Shown: positions 49,701 to 60,433 of the stretch, piece by piece
How the letters are laid out: every line of letters begins with the position of its first letter
How positions within the stretch are numbered: the first letter of the stretch is position 1
From: Sialis fuliginosa
Taxonomy: Eukaryota; Arthropoda; Insecta; Megaloptera; Sialidae
Direction: 5' to 3'
Length of the DNA: 64,000 bases
NCBI GenBank assembly: GCA_961205875.1
Contig: OY540818.1
Location: 16,714,761-16,778,760, forward strand
The notes under the pieces: generated by a model
What the model was told of the DNA's origin: nothing
Database searches by the model: none
What the model saw: the letters and a program-made list of their open reading frames with translations, nothing else
Program-made: the position numbers and the translations under genes

Positions 49701-52700
49701 TCCAGCCAGTCTGCGTCCTACCTCGGCTCCCCGAGCCTCTGCCCCACGCACCATGCCCGCTGCAAAACCATCATACACACCTGACAACACTGTCATACAT
49801 ATCGCACTTTATTCACACTTAGATATCTAAATGTACATTGCCAAGACATTATTGCATTTGTTTATAATCATAACTAAATTAATTGTACGGAAGTAAGAGT
49901 CTGAAGTAAAATAAAGAGGTAATATTTCAATCTGTTTTGATTTGAAGCATAGAAGTTGACAACAATATAAATTGATTCGTTATTGTTCTTATAATAAGTA
50001 ATATTCAATATAATAATAAATATACAGGCTGACAAAAAAATACTTTTGTTCTGTTGTTTCTACTTCAATAAGCGATTTTTTTTTTGGTAAATTACATACT
50101 CCATCACATCAGGTTTTTAAATAACCTAACCTAAAAGTGCCAAAATGACAAAAGGTAGTAGGTACTATTTCTTACCATGAACGAAAACTTTAGAAAAATT
50201 TACCTTCTTGGTAATAAATTCTTAAACATTGTCAAAATCGTCATTTTGGCACTTTTAGGTTAGGTTATTTCAAAAACCTGATGTGATGGAGCAATTTGAA
50301 ATCACTTATACAAGTAGAAACAACAAAAATGATATTGGTCTGTGCTATAGTATTATTTTAGTATCAAAGTAAGCAAATTTAAATACTGTTTATATAAGAT
50401 TTAATTCTAAAAGATGCATGGTTAAAACAAAAATAAACCATGAACAGAAGACATCTAAAAGTCTGGACAATGTACTTGAATATTGTAATATATGTATCTG
50501 AATTATTCACAAATGGAATGACCTGAATAATAAATTATGTTAAAAAGAACGAAACTATTATGACAGTAAAGGTTGTTAACATTTTATTGAGATGAATAAG
50601 TATATCCAAAATACCAGAAAATTTTTGCTTATGTAAGACAGAATAATAGATTGGCATATTTAGTTTTAATATAAATATATTTATATGTATAATAATGTAC
50701 TCTATTGTACAAAATTATATATTTACTAAATAATGCCAAACTATTTTTAACCTTCAACCACATTCATTTCATGAGACAATAGTTTAAACGAGCGATATTT
50801 TTTTATTCTACTTTTATATACATATTTGATAAATGTTTTATACAACAAATTTGATTATTCTCTGCTAATGTTGACAATATTAACTATTTGAATCGATTTC
50901 AAATAGTTTTTATTAATATGTACATGGCATGGCGTTGTAACAGTGATGTGCTGTTAATAGTTTGCAACGGCTCAATAGAATTATTATAAAAAATAGTACT
51001 GGAATTAAAAATAATAGTAAAAATTTTATTTGCCTTAATTTTCTTTTGTGAAATTTACGCTGTGCAAGCCAGTTTTAATAGAATTTTGCAGCACACCACT
51101 GCATTGCTATAAATCAGTGTTTCTTAAACTGAATTAGATCATGTAGAATTATTCAAATTCTTTCAGAACATTCGCTATACCCGAAAAAAAAATGAACAAA
51201 GTAGATCCAATTTGATCTAATAAGATCAAACCATATCCAGTCAGATCTGCTTGGATCTGACATCATACTTGATGAAGATGTTTAAATCTGATTAGATCCA
51301 ATTTTATATTCAATCAGATATGTTTGAATCTGATGCCAATTTGATCTAATAAGATCAAATCATATCCAGTCAGATCTGCTTGGATCTGACAACATACTTG
51401 ATGAAGTATGTTTAAATCTGATACCAATTTGATCTAATAAGATCAAATCATATCCAGTCAGATCTGCTTGGATCTGACATCATACTTGATGAAGTATGTT
51501 TAAATCTGATTAGATCCAATTTTATATTCAATCAGATATGTTTGAATCTGATGCCAATTTGATCTAATAAGATCAAATCATATCCAGTCAGATCTGCTTG
51601 GATCTGACATCATACTTAATGAAGTATGTTTAAATCTAATTAGATCTAATTTTATATTCAATCAGATCTGCTTGAATCTGATGTTATATCTATTATGTCT
51701 GGATATTTTATGGATCTATTTCTATATCCAGTCAGATATAGCCATATCAGGTTCTTCCTGGGTCATCAAGAGTTTTAAGAAACACTGCTACAAATGTTTA
51801 AAAAGCTGTATGCCTTATGCAAGATACTATAATATATACAATTGTAAAATTTCTGCCTTAAAGTAAAACCGGTATGAGAAACAATTGAATAAATAAAGTT
51901 CAGAAGCAACAATGTACTGAATATTTAAAAAGATGTATGTATAATATATTGAGTAAACACAATTAAACAATGAGGAAATAGGTAGGTATATCAGCTATTC
52001 ATAAAATGCTCTTTTATGCATAAGCATTTATTATTTATTATATTGATACAGGAAGAAAAGCAGGTTTGAAAATTAATGCAGTAATAAATATAAATGAATA
52101 AAAACAACAAAGTACAATTACTACTTAAAAAGAAACTCCAGTATAAAAAGGTTCATGCGCTGTAATAAAAATCAGGTGAACGGTGCCAAAAAGCCACTAA
52201 ATACAAAACTGTAGATGCTACAATTAGATTGAAGTATACTGAAATTTCATTGTAAATTTTGATCTACATGTCAAAATAGTTTTTAATTTTTAAACAAAAT
52301 TTATTAAATTCATGTCTTAACTTTTTTTTAAAACACGTATTTTAAAGGCATCATAGAAAATTCAATTACATTTATTTCAAAATATACAAATATACTAATG
52401 TACGAATAAAAAAATACAAATTTAAAAAGTTCACGTCATCTATTTTCCTAATATATTCACTAGTAATAATACCTGTTTTTGAGCCAGTAGTAGTCTTTTA
52501 AAAACCATACGTTATATAAAATCAACTATATTAATCTGTTAAAAATAAAATTAAAAATTCAACAGTACGTATTGACATCTATAAAAAAACAAACAATATT
52601 TTAAAATAATAATAACACATTGACTTACCTATAGCGGCTTTTCTTGAGAAACAAACAACGGCACACAAGAACGTCGCAGAACCGATGAAGAATAGAATCA

Positions 52701-55335
52701 CGGCTAAGACAGCGTACCCGTCAAGTCCAAACACGTAGAATGGCTGCGGTGGCGGAGGTACAGGTGGTGGAATTGGACAACTTGCTTCGCAATCTACGCA
52801 ACTGCAAGCTGGTGTTGTCTCCTGGTTAAAAATTTGAATTAATATACAGGGTGTATAATTATTATTGGATTTTATTTCTGTAACTATTGATAATATCAAA
52901 AAAGTTCAAAGGAGATATATCTCTGATTTTTTAATGTGAAAAGGAATATGGTATCCAAATTAATAAACCTTTGTTCTTTTGCAGACAGACAGGTAGACAA
53001 ACATTATGGCAAAAATAGTCAGAATGGATTCAGGGAAAGGTTCCAAAAAAATTGCTTAACAATACTTATACTATATTTATATTTTATATACATACATGGG
53101 CGCCGGGAGGGGGGTGCAAGGAGGTGCACTTGCACCTCCCTGGCAAAAAAGAAAAAACTAAAAAATTAAGAAAACTTTAAAATTCAGGTCAGAATATAAA
53201 AGTGAGGACCTTTTTTTTTTGGTCGCGTCAAATTCACTCTGTAATTTTATAAATTTAGATAAGGAAAAATAAAAACTGAAGACTTCATGCTAAATGGAAT
53301 ACAAATTTATTATTACAAAATTATTATTTTTTAATTTTTAAATTATTTTATATAGGTATAATTTAATTTTATATATCTAGATGCACCCCCCTGGAAGAAA
53401 TTCTGCCGGCGCCCATGTATACATATAGTATAAGAAAGTTAAAATACTATTATGTGTAATTTAAATTTTACTTTTTGAAACTAAATTAATTTAGACCTGT
53501 GTAAATGAAAATGAAATTACATATATTTTTGATGTTTATTTAAATAATTCTAAGAATTGCTACAGGAAAAGTAAGTGACATATTTACTTGCAATTTAACA
53601 TGAATAAAAAGATAAGACCGTGAGGTCATTTAAATAGATTAAGTAGTAGTAACATCTTATCAATAAAAGAACACCTGTCACCTGTATTAGAAAAATAAAA
53701 GTTTCAACTAGAATTTGAACAATAGGTTTTTATTTATGTTATGAAATGTTTATTTATTTTAAGATATGATTGTAATAAATAACTAAAACAACACTTTTTA
53801 CTTTCATTCCTTTTTATAAAATAAAAAAATATCTATAATAAAATACGACACAAAAAAAGCTAATATGACTTACACTTATTGCTTGGCTGCACGGTATAAT
53901 TTCCCCATTATACGGTATGATGTTCCCTGATGGTGCATCCGTCGGTACATAATTAATCTGGAAAGGTACGAACAGGTTTTCATCTGTAGCTGCGCCCATG
54001 AACTCAAACCAGCGGCTGGCTGTGCACCGGCTAGAGCCCCAAGAGCCACACATCAAGTCTAGTGCCTTCTGTCCGGTGCTTGGCACGGACACTTGACGAC
54101 ACGAGTTAAACGTACCTTCCATGTAGTTATGTGTTAGGAAAACGTCTACTGCTTGGACGAATTCAACACCTAGAAAATGTGCATATTTATAATCATTCAC
54201 TCACTCATCAATGTACAGGCCAAACCCCAGGACTTAGAAACGTGAAATTTCATAATTACTGCATAAATTAATTTTGTAGGACCCTTTAAAAAATTTGGTA
54301 CATTTTTTTTATATAAAATTAGATATACATAGATATTAGATCCAGTGGCGTAGGAACGGGGGGTTTTGGGGTTGAACCCCACCCCCCCCCGAAATTTTAA
54401 AAGATATGAAATTAGTATAACAATTTTGAATTAAATTATTTTTTTGTGATAATAACCCCCCCCGAAATATTCATATGCAAAATAAGTATAAAAATTTTGA
54501 ATTGAATGACCTTTTTTTTTTTGATCATATAGTTCATTTTATTTAACTATATGACCTTTTTTTTTTTTAGTTATAAAATTTTAGTTTATTCAATTAAAAA
54601 GTTTAATAATAATTTCACATATTTTCGGAATACCAAACTTAACCCCCCCCCCCCCCGAAAATTTTTCTTGCTACGCCACTGATTAGATCTAATTAATATA
54701 TCATAGTAAATCCTAATCAATACTACATTTACTTGACCTTACCTCACACAATGTCAGAAATATTATCTTTCAAATTTCATTACAATGTATTTAAAAATTA
54801 ATACAATTATAATTAAGATAAATCACAAACCTTTTGAATTCTTTTCTATATCAGAGATGTTCATAAACAATGATTGATTAGGTGAGCAAGTCATTTCACA
54901 GATATTCGCTGCGAAATTTCTCATACATGATGGACACCTCGATAAAAAATTACTCGCAACAAGAATGTTTCCGTCTAACCATCTGATTTGATTTATATCA
55001 CAGCATCCTAGAAAATCCTTATTCACGTCTCCGATGTATTGTGGACACCATTTCGCTAACAGTTTCTATAAAAAAATTGTTTCTTAGAACTTAGAATTTA
55101 AGACTTATTAATATTTGAACTTTATTTAAAAAACAATTATTTTTCAATAAATTAGCTAACAATAAGAAAAATTAATATTGTTTTTAAGACTAGAGTTTTT
55201 AATTAATGTACTTACCCTTCCTTCTAGTGATATTGGTTTAGCGGTTCCGTTGTATGGACAATTTTGAACTCTGTTTAAGTTGTCTTTGTTACATTGACCA
55301 TACCAAATACAATGACCGTTTGGATCTGCATTGAT
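43689..55335 (-). CDS. NPC1: Niemann-Pick C1 cholesterol transporter, partial (first exon not found)
   Basis: NPC1 exports cholesterol from the late endosome/lysosome lumen, receiving it from NPC2. Exons are 55335-55216, 55065-54831, 54169-53874, 52821-52629, optional 49780-49634, 48414-48080, 48001-47682, 47603-46240, 45875-45018 and a last exon 43780-43689 (or 42928-42777). All phases match. Without the cassette this is 1270 aa, starting [15 protein letters not shown], so only the signal-peptide exon is missing. It encodes the Cys-rich lumenal sterol-binding domain, a Pro-rich linker ([13 protein letters not shown]) and the first helix. The middle lumenal domain follows. The sterol-sensing domain in 47603-46240 includes [19 protein letters not shown]. 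The C-terminal lumenal domain and final helices end at SYIG. The first exon must lie more than 55335 on this strand, possibly outside the window. Confidence 0.95.
44418..44671. mobile_element. MITE, family B, intact copy in NPC1 intron
   Basis: About 43-bp inverted termini begin GCCC(A/G)GTATTATAAAGAAT and continue TTGCTTGAGTGCA. The element is 254 bp with no ORF and sits between the last common NPC1 exon and its two alternative ends. A related copy lies at 40313-40570. Confidence 0.8.
45924..46223. mobile_element. MITE filling an NPC1 intron
   Basis: Inverted termini of about 50 bp (GGTCAATCCATATCAACTGG and CAGCAATGGTTGC against the left-side equivalents) bound 300 bp inside the 364-bp intron 45876-46239. 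The right end lies 16 bp from the splice donor. Reading through the donor gives a spurious [10 protein letters not shown] tail, which I excluded from NPC1. Confidence 0.75.
49634..49780 (-). CDS. NPC1: Candidate cassette exon of NPC1
   Basis: This 147-bp exon has an acceptor TTGTCAG and a donor CCA|GTATGT, and both borders are phase 1. It can be included or skipped between exons ending at 52629 and starting at 48414 without a frame change. It encodes 49 residues including [20 protein letters not shown] and [15 protein letters not shown]. They would enlarge the cytosolic loop between the first and second membrane helices. It is markedly GC- and CpG-richer than its surroundings. Skipping gives [14 protein letters not shown], which resembles the usual insect join, so inclusion is probably the derived or regulated form. 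Confidence 0.65.
50021..50349. mobile_element. Foldback MITE in NPC1 intron
   Basis: Near-complete palindrome with mirrored AACCTAACCTAAAAGTGCC, TGATGTGATGGAG-type and AGTAGAAACAAC blocks. The ends are TATACAGGCTGAC and a degenerate GTCTGTGCTATA. The centre is near 50185. Confidence 0.7.
51201..51745. repeat. GATC-rich tandem array of hairpin-forming units
   Basis: Units start at about 51207, 51336, 51424 and 51554, giving spacings of 129, 88 and 130 bp; the 88-bp unit lacks an internal block of about 42 bp. Each unit is a chain of small inverted repeats: TTTGATC/GATCAAA, CAGATC/GATCTG, CATACTT/AAGTATG and ATCTGATT/AATCAGAT. It lies in the NPC1 intron 48415-52628, between exon 52821-52629 and the cassette exon. 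Confidence 0.85.
53095..53417. mobile_element. 323-bp DNA-transposon MITE with perfect 8-bp TSD
   Basis: It starts CATGGGCGCCGG and ends CCGGCGCCCATG. It is flanked by identical TATACATA at 53087-53094 and 53418-53425. Subterminal GGGGGGTGCA and TGCACCCCCC are also mirrored. It lies in an NPC1 intron and has no ORF. The 8-bp target fits hAT or P-like superfamilies. Confidence 0.85.
54343..54681. mobile_element. 339-bp hAT-like MITE with perfect 8-bp TSD
   Basis: The ends are CAGTGGCGTAGGAA and TTGCTACGCCACTG. Identical ATTAGATC flanks occur at 54335-54342 and 54682-54689. A poly-G tract follows the left end and a poly-C tract precedes the right, as in the elements at 9957 and 10679. It lies in the NPC1 intron 54170-54830. 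Confidence 0.9.
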
Positions 55336-55479
55336 CTGTAAAAATAAAATAAACAAATATTAATCATATATTCATACAAATATAATCATAAACATATAAA
55401 TTTTAACAAATGAATTTTTTTAACATTGAAATAATTAAAATCATTTATAATTATTTTCCAATATTAACCCAAATTTCTA

Positions 55480-55543
55480 GGGGTGACACTTTCGATTTCC
55501 ATCTCGGGTGTAATACCCCTCCTCCCTTTTAAGAACGCCACTG
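55480..55543. mobile_element. Right-end fragment of a hAT-like element
   Basis: GGTGACACTTTCGATTTCC and a terminal AAGAACGCCACTG match the right half of the element at 56434-56671. No left end is present here. Confidence 0.5.
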
Positions 55544-56433
55544 TGCTAATGATTTCACGTTCACGCCCATTCAGTAGACGTTAACATCGCAATAACTGTC
55601 AAAGAAAGATAATTTACCAATTTACATGAATTATAGTATTTAATAGTAAAGAGTTATTTATAGAGAATAAGAAGGTCTCAATTTGGGGCCCGTAAAAATT
55701 AAAAAAAGTATACCAACATTGAAAAAAAATTGAATCCCTTTTTTGCTCTCAAATTATTTTCTAAGGGAAGCAAAAAAAAGGTTGTTTCTGTATTGATATA
55801 TTTAAAAATAAAAACAATATACACATCATTTTTATGGTGAATGAACAAACATAAAAAAATGTTCTGCTGTAATACCAACAATAGAATATAATATAAGTAT
55901 GGTCACAAGTCATTAATCTTTAAAAATAAGAGAGAGATCAAGGTTAACGAATAAAAAATAAAGCAAAAAAAAACACCAAGATTTTTTATAATTTTCATGA
56001 ATTTAATAAACATACATACGACTTGAATTTACTAAATAAAACACATTAAGATTTCGTTCAACAAACGTGTCATCCATATTTCATTCTTTAGTCTAAAATA
56101 TGTTTATTTCTTGCTAACATATCACATTACATATTTAAGTTGATTTATGCTAAAGATGCCAACAAAATGTCAACAGTTTGAACCGGAGAAGCACATTCGC
56201 AATTTAGATTAAGGTCAACGCAAAAAGTTTTTAACAGAGTAAGAAAGTTCACGCAGGACCGTAACTCGCAGGTGCAACAGGTGCCTAAAGAATTGATAGG
56301 AGCAAAATAAATTGAGCGGTATAGAATCAAAACTTTCCATGTTCATTGTTGACAACAAATTGAAATTATTATTGCATTCGTGGTAAAAACTTTTAACACT
56401 CGGTCGAAGAACTCCTCCATGGTTACTTACAAT
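55544..56433. other. Upstream NPC1 intron, no exon identified
   Basis: I looked on the minus strand for a signal-peptide exon ending in phase 0 before a GT and saw no convincing one. Small ORFs here lack a leader joined to a good donor. Confidence 0.4.
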
Positions 56434-56671
56434 TATGGGGGGGGGGGGGGGGGGGGTGACACACTTAAGGAGATGACACCTGTCTCATATTTAAAAAAAT
56501 AAAGCCTGTTTATTTACCTATATTTTTTGGTTATTAAAAGCTTTCAGGGAATTTAAATGTGTACAAAAATAGAATCAATTGATTTTGAAAGTTTATAACC
56601 ATTTTTTTGGAGGGATGGGGTGACACTCGATTTCCGTCCCGGGCGTAACCCCCTCTATCGATACGCCACTG
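56434..56671. mobile_element. hAT-like MITE with deleted left terminus
   Basis: The right end reads GATACGCCACTG and is followed by CTTACAAT. The same octamer stands at 56426-56433, directly before TATGGGG and a G run of about 20. The expected CAGTGGCG left end is absent although the target duplication is intact. Confidence 0.6.
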
Positions 56672-56958
56672 CTTACAATTAGTAATAAAACCGGCTATGG
56701 TCAAATGTTTTGCTGCTTTTTGCTATCAAAACTGGTCATGTCCAAGGTTCTATATCAAAATTTGTTATGTCCAACTACAATAACCATTTATTTAAAAAAA
56801 TATATATATTTTTTAGTTTTTGTGTACAGTTGGAGTTCCCCTACATCGGAGAAGTTGTTTCCCTCATTCCTTACCGTCTTTGTGTGATGCCCAGTACGCT
56901 TTGCAATACTGAGCATGAGCAAACCACGCGTAAACGTTGGGAAAATAATTATTAAAAT

Positions 56959-57164
56959 CAGTGGCGAAGCGTCCATGGAAGCAGGGGAAGCAGTGCTTCC
57001 CTTTCTTTATGGGTGAATTAATACAAATCTGTGTTTTCAGTTAATAAATAATTTAAAAATATTATTAGAATATTCATCTTTATGCGCAACCCAAACATTT
57101 TAACCAAAAGTCAAAAATAGCATTTAATATTAATTTACACGTTCAGTTATAAAACTATAATACC
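56959..57164 (+). mobile_element. Left end of a hAT-like element carrying palindrome copy 3
   Basis: It begins CAGTGGCGAAGCGTCC and continues GGGGAAGCAGTGCTTCCC. From about 56989 it is collinear with 30315-30490 up to the palindrome. A matching right terminus was not found, so the full element is undefined. Confidence 0.55.
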
Positions 57165-57912
57165 TCTACGTCTTATTTTCTTGTATTTTAGTCGATATTT
57201 GTATGACGAGTTGAAGTTCACTGCAGGAAATTTCACTAAAAAATTTAGAATTTTTGATTTCGTTAAAAGTATGTTTATTGTATAGAAAATGACGTGAAAA
57301 GTTGTTTGTTTCAAACCGCAGGTCTGTATCTCAAACCGTTCTCGAGATATAGCCTCTCAAAGTTTTAGTTTTTTCAAATTTTTGGAGAAAAAAGGCCATA
57401 ACTTTTGAACGAGTGGTCGGAATTGATTTTAGTTGACGGATTTGGAATCAGCGTGCCAAAATCTATATAATGACATGTATAATACCTTAAAACTGGAAAA
57501 AAAAAATTTCGCGAAAAATCGAAAAAATTCAAAGGGGTATACCTTAAAAAAATGTCGATTTTTGACGAATTTTTTTTTATCGAATTTTAAAGTATTATAC
57601 ACGTCATTATATAGATTTTGAAACGCTGATTCCAAATCCGTCAACTAAAATCAATTCCGACCACACGTTCAAAAGTTATGGCCTTTTTTCTCCAAAAATT
57701 TGAAAAAACTATAACTTTGAGAGGCTATATCTCGAGAACGGTTTGAGATACAGACCTGCGGTTTGAAACAAACAATTTTTCACGTCATTTTCTATACAAT
57801 AAACATACTTTTAACGAAATCAAAAATTCGAAATTTTTTAGTGAAATTTCCTGCAGTAAACTTCAACTCGTCACACAAATATCGACTAAAATACAAGAAA
57901 ATAAGACGTAGA
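57165..57912. repeat. Long palindromic repeat, copy 3
   Basis: Arms of about 350 bp are centred near 57538, with ends TCTACGTCTT and AAGACGTAGA. The right flank stays similar to copy 2 up to about 57945. ORFs read on either strand are near mirror images of each other and are not genes. Confidence 0.9.
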
Positions 57913-58563
57913 ATCATTTAGTTACTATATAAATATATAACAATTTATTTAAAAAAGTAAAAGCTTGAACTAAAGCTGTTTCATAACTAGTTTTTTTTTG
58001 TTAATAGGAGGGGGAGGATTTATAAAATATACTTCCCTTTAATGCAAAGAAAAATAGTGACGTACGCTAAAGTAAAGACAACGTAGTAAAATACAATAAC
58101 ATATATTTCAAGGTAAGGATTTTAGAGTAGGTACTTTAAAATAAAAATATTTATATTCTCAGACGTAAAATTAAATTAATTCATAACAGCAATTAAAAGA
58201 TAATATTGTTCTTTTTATCTTACTTTTTTCTTTCTTTATGTAGTTATGTTTACAAAATTAATTCCTACCCAATATCTCGAAATAGAGAAAAAAAAAACAA
58301 AGCAAAAAATAATGAAAAACTTTTAAAACAAAACATCAAATTGAACAATCATTCAAAACCATAAAAATATGACATCATTTTAAATATCTTTACCTATGAC
58401 GTAAAGATACATCGAATCTAAACTACAAAAGTCACCAGCTGATAAAGAAAACAAATAGACATCGACTGCATTTAATTGTAAATAATTGAAAAACCTGATT
58501 AGCAGAAATTTCTAGTATATACTAAATTCATCGATATCTTCAAAACTAAATTCTTAAATAAAT

Positions 58564-58956
58564 ATACAGTGTATTCCAAGATGATTAAGCCATAGGAAAT
58601 TTAACATAGGGACAATTAGAAGTGTTGTAGTAACCTTTGATCAAATTTAACGATATGTGATTGGTGCATTTTGAATTGCCGCCTCGAAACTAACTGATAA
58701 ATTTTAAATTAATTAACAGTATTTTGTTCTCAACTTTAATTTCATTAATTTAAGCATCCTAGATAAAATTATAATAATATTTTTTGACAGATATAAATTT
58801 GAAAACAAAATACTGATTACTATTTTATTAAATTTTGTGGCGGCATTTCAAAATGCACCAATCATCATCGTTAAATTTGACCAAAGGTTACTACAACATT
58901 TCTAATTGCCCCCATGTTAAATTTCCTATGGCTTAATCAACTTGAATACACTGTAT
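58564..58956. mobile_element. Foldback MITE, about 393 bp
   Basis: The ends are ATACAGTGTATTCCAAG and CTTGAATACACTGTAT. Mirrored inner blocks include TAAGCCATAGGAAATTTAAC, AGTAACCTTTG and TGGTGCATTTTGAA. There is no ORF. Confidence 0.75.
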
Positions 58957-59206
58957 GCATATCATACGTCAACAAGTGAATATTACATGAATTTTAGAAA
59001 AATAATCGTTTTTATTATGATATTTATTAAAAATATAATATTGTTAATGTATATTATTTATATAAACACACATAAGTATTATTAAGGCAAAATTCATTAC
59101 AAATTGTAGGTAAATAGTGGAACAGAATTGTATAGGGAAAATTAGACAGCCACACAAAAAAGGTGAATAACTTTTTTGAATTTTATGGAAAAATGAAATT
59201 TGTTTT

Positions 59207-59262
59207 GTCTCATTCTAAAACGATCACAAAGCTTCTCGTATCTTCGATATAGCCAGGAAGCA
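59207..59262 (+). repeat. Dispersed repeat shared with 5801-5858
   Basis: Contains TCTAAAACGATCACAAAG and GTATCTTCGATAT in the same order and orientation as at 5801-5858. The flanks differ. Nature unknown. Confidence 0.6.
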
Positions 59263-60205
59263 ATAATTATTAATAATTGATTGAATTACTGTCAATTTAT
59301 GTTTTCTTTAATTATTATAAATTCTTGTTAAATTATTCGTCGTTAGTAATTATTTGTCAAATTATAAATATAGGGAATATTAAAGAATGTTACATTTTTT
59401 ATACATCGATTAACAAACCAGGAAGTAACTCATATTCTAGTTACATAATTATATCATTATTAGATTTAGTTTTCTATTATATAGTAAGTAGAGATTATAT
59501 TAAATATTTCAAATATATCTGCAGATAGAAAGTGGGGTAAGCCAGGGGTTATTTTAGTGTGTATTTGTAGCTAATTTCTGCAGTTCTAAAAAAGAAAACT
59601 GCAGTTGTAAAATTCAATTTGTGTAGTTGAAAATTATAAATGTAGAGCAAAAAAAAGGTCATTGCAATTGGAATATTTATACAACAAAGAAGATAAACGA
59701 AGATAAATACAGTTTAAAAAAAGGTTATTACAATTGAAACACATAAATAAACTTAAAAAAAAATCGGCTTAACAATACTTTAATTATATATTATGTATAT
59801 TTCATATACATGAATATAAGAAAGTAAAAAGGGTACAAACGGTAAAAAAAAAGAAAAAGTGTAGTTATAAAATTTTGATGATTTATCAAAATCCAATAAA
59901 AGAAATTTATAAAATAAAAATATGTTTTATTTATAAATAATATAAATCTGATTATTTATTTATGAATGATTTTTTGTTTGTATTTTGTCTGATAAAATCA
60001 ACAATTGTATGTTATATTGTATTCATATATCTAAATAGAACCATCAAAAATACATTATGATAAAAGATGATATTTATTTTAATGACATATGTAATATAAG
60101 TAACTATTTAAGTATGTTTGTACATTTTATGAATGACTCATTAATGATATCAAAAGTATATAAAAACTCCCATAGATAATTTATTCATCATATGCACAAT
60201 TATTA

Positions 60206-60433
60206 TATACAAGGTGTTCCGTAAACATACTGACAAACTTTCAAGAGTTGTGAATGACATTAAAACAATCGCTTTTTGTTAATAAACTCATGTTTACAAA
60301 CGAGTCGTTTCAGCAGTAGAGAAATAAAAATAACCCCACACAATTTATTATTACAATTTTGATTATGTTTATATTTATTTTTATTTCTTAAAGGGTTAAC
60401 TTTATGAAAATTTTGCAAAGAACACCCTGTATA
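60206..60433. mobile_element. mariner-like MITE, family A, second copy
   Basis: The termini are TATACAAGGTGTTCC and AACACCCTGTATA. The left 65 bp, including ACTGACAAACTTTCAAGAGT and CATTAAAACAATC, matches the reverse complement of 28795-28877. The interior differs. Confidence 0.7.

Noticed and set aside
51201..51745. CRISPR-like array
   Set aside because: Units are contiguous tandem repeats without unique spacers, in a eukaryotic intron.
55699..55881. Minus-strand ORF beginning MLVLQQNIFLCLFI as a possible NPC1 signal exon
   Set aside because: Hydrophobic start but no good donor in phase 0 after a plausible leader; composition is that of random AT-rich DNA.
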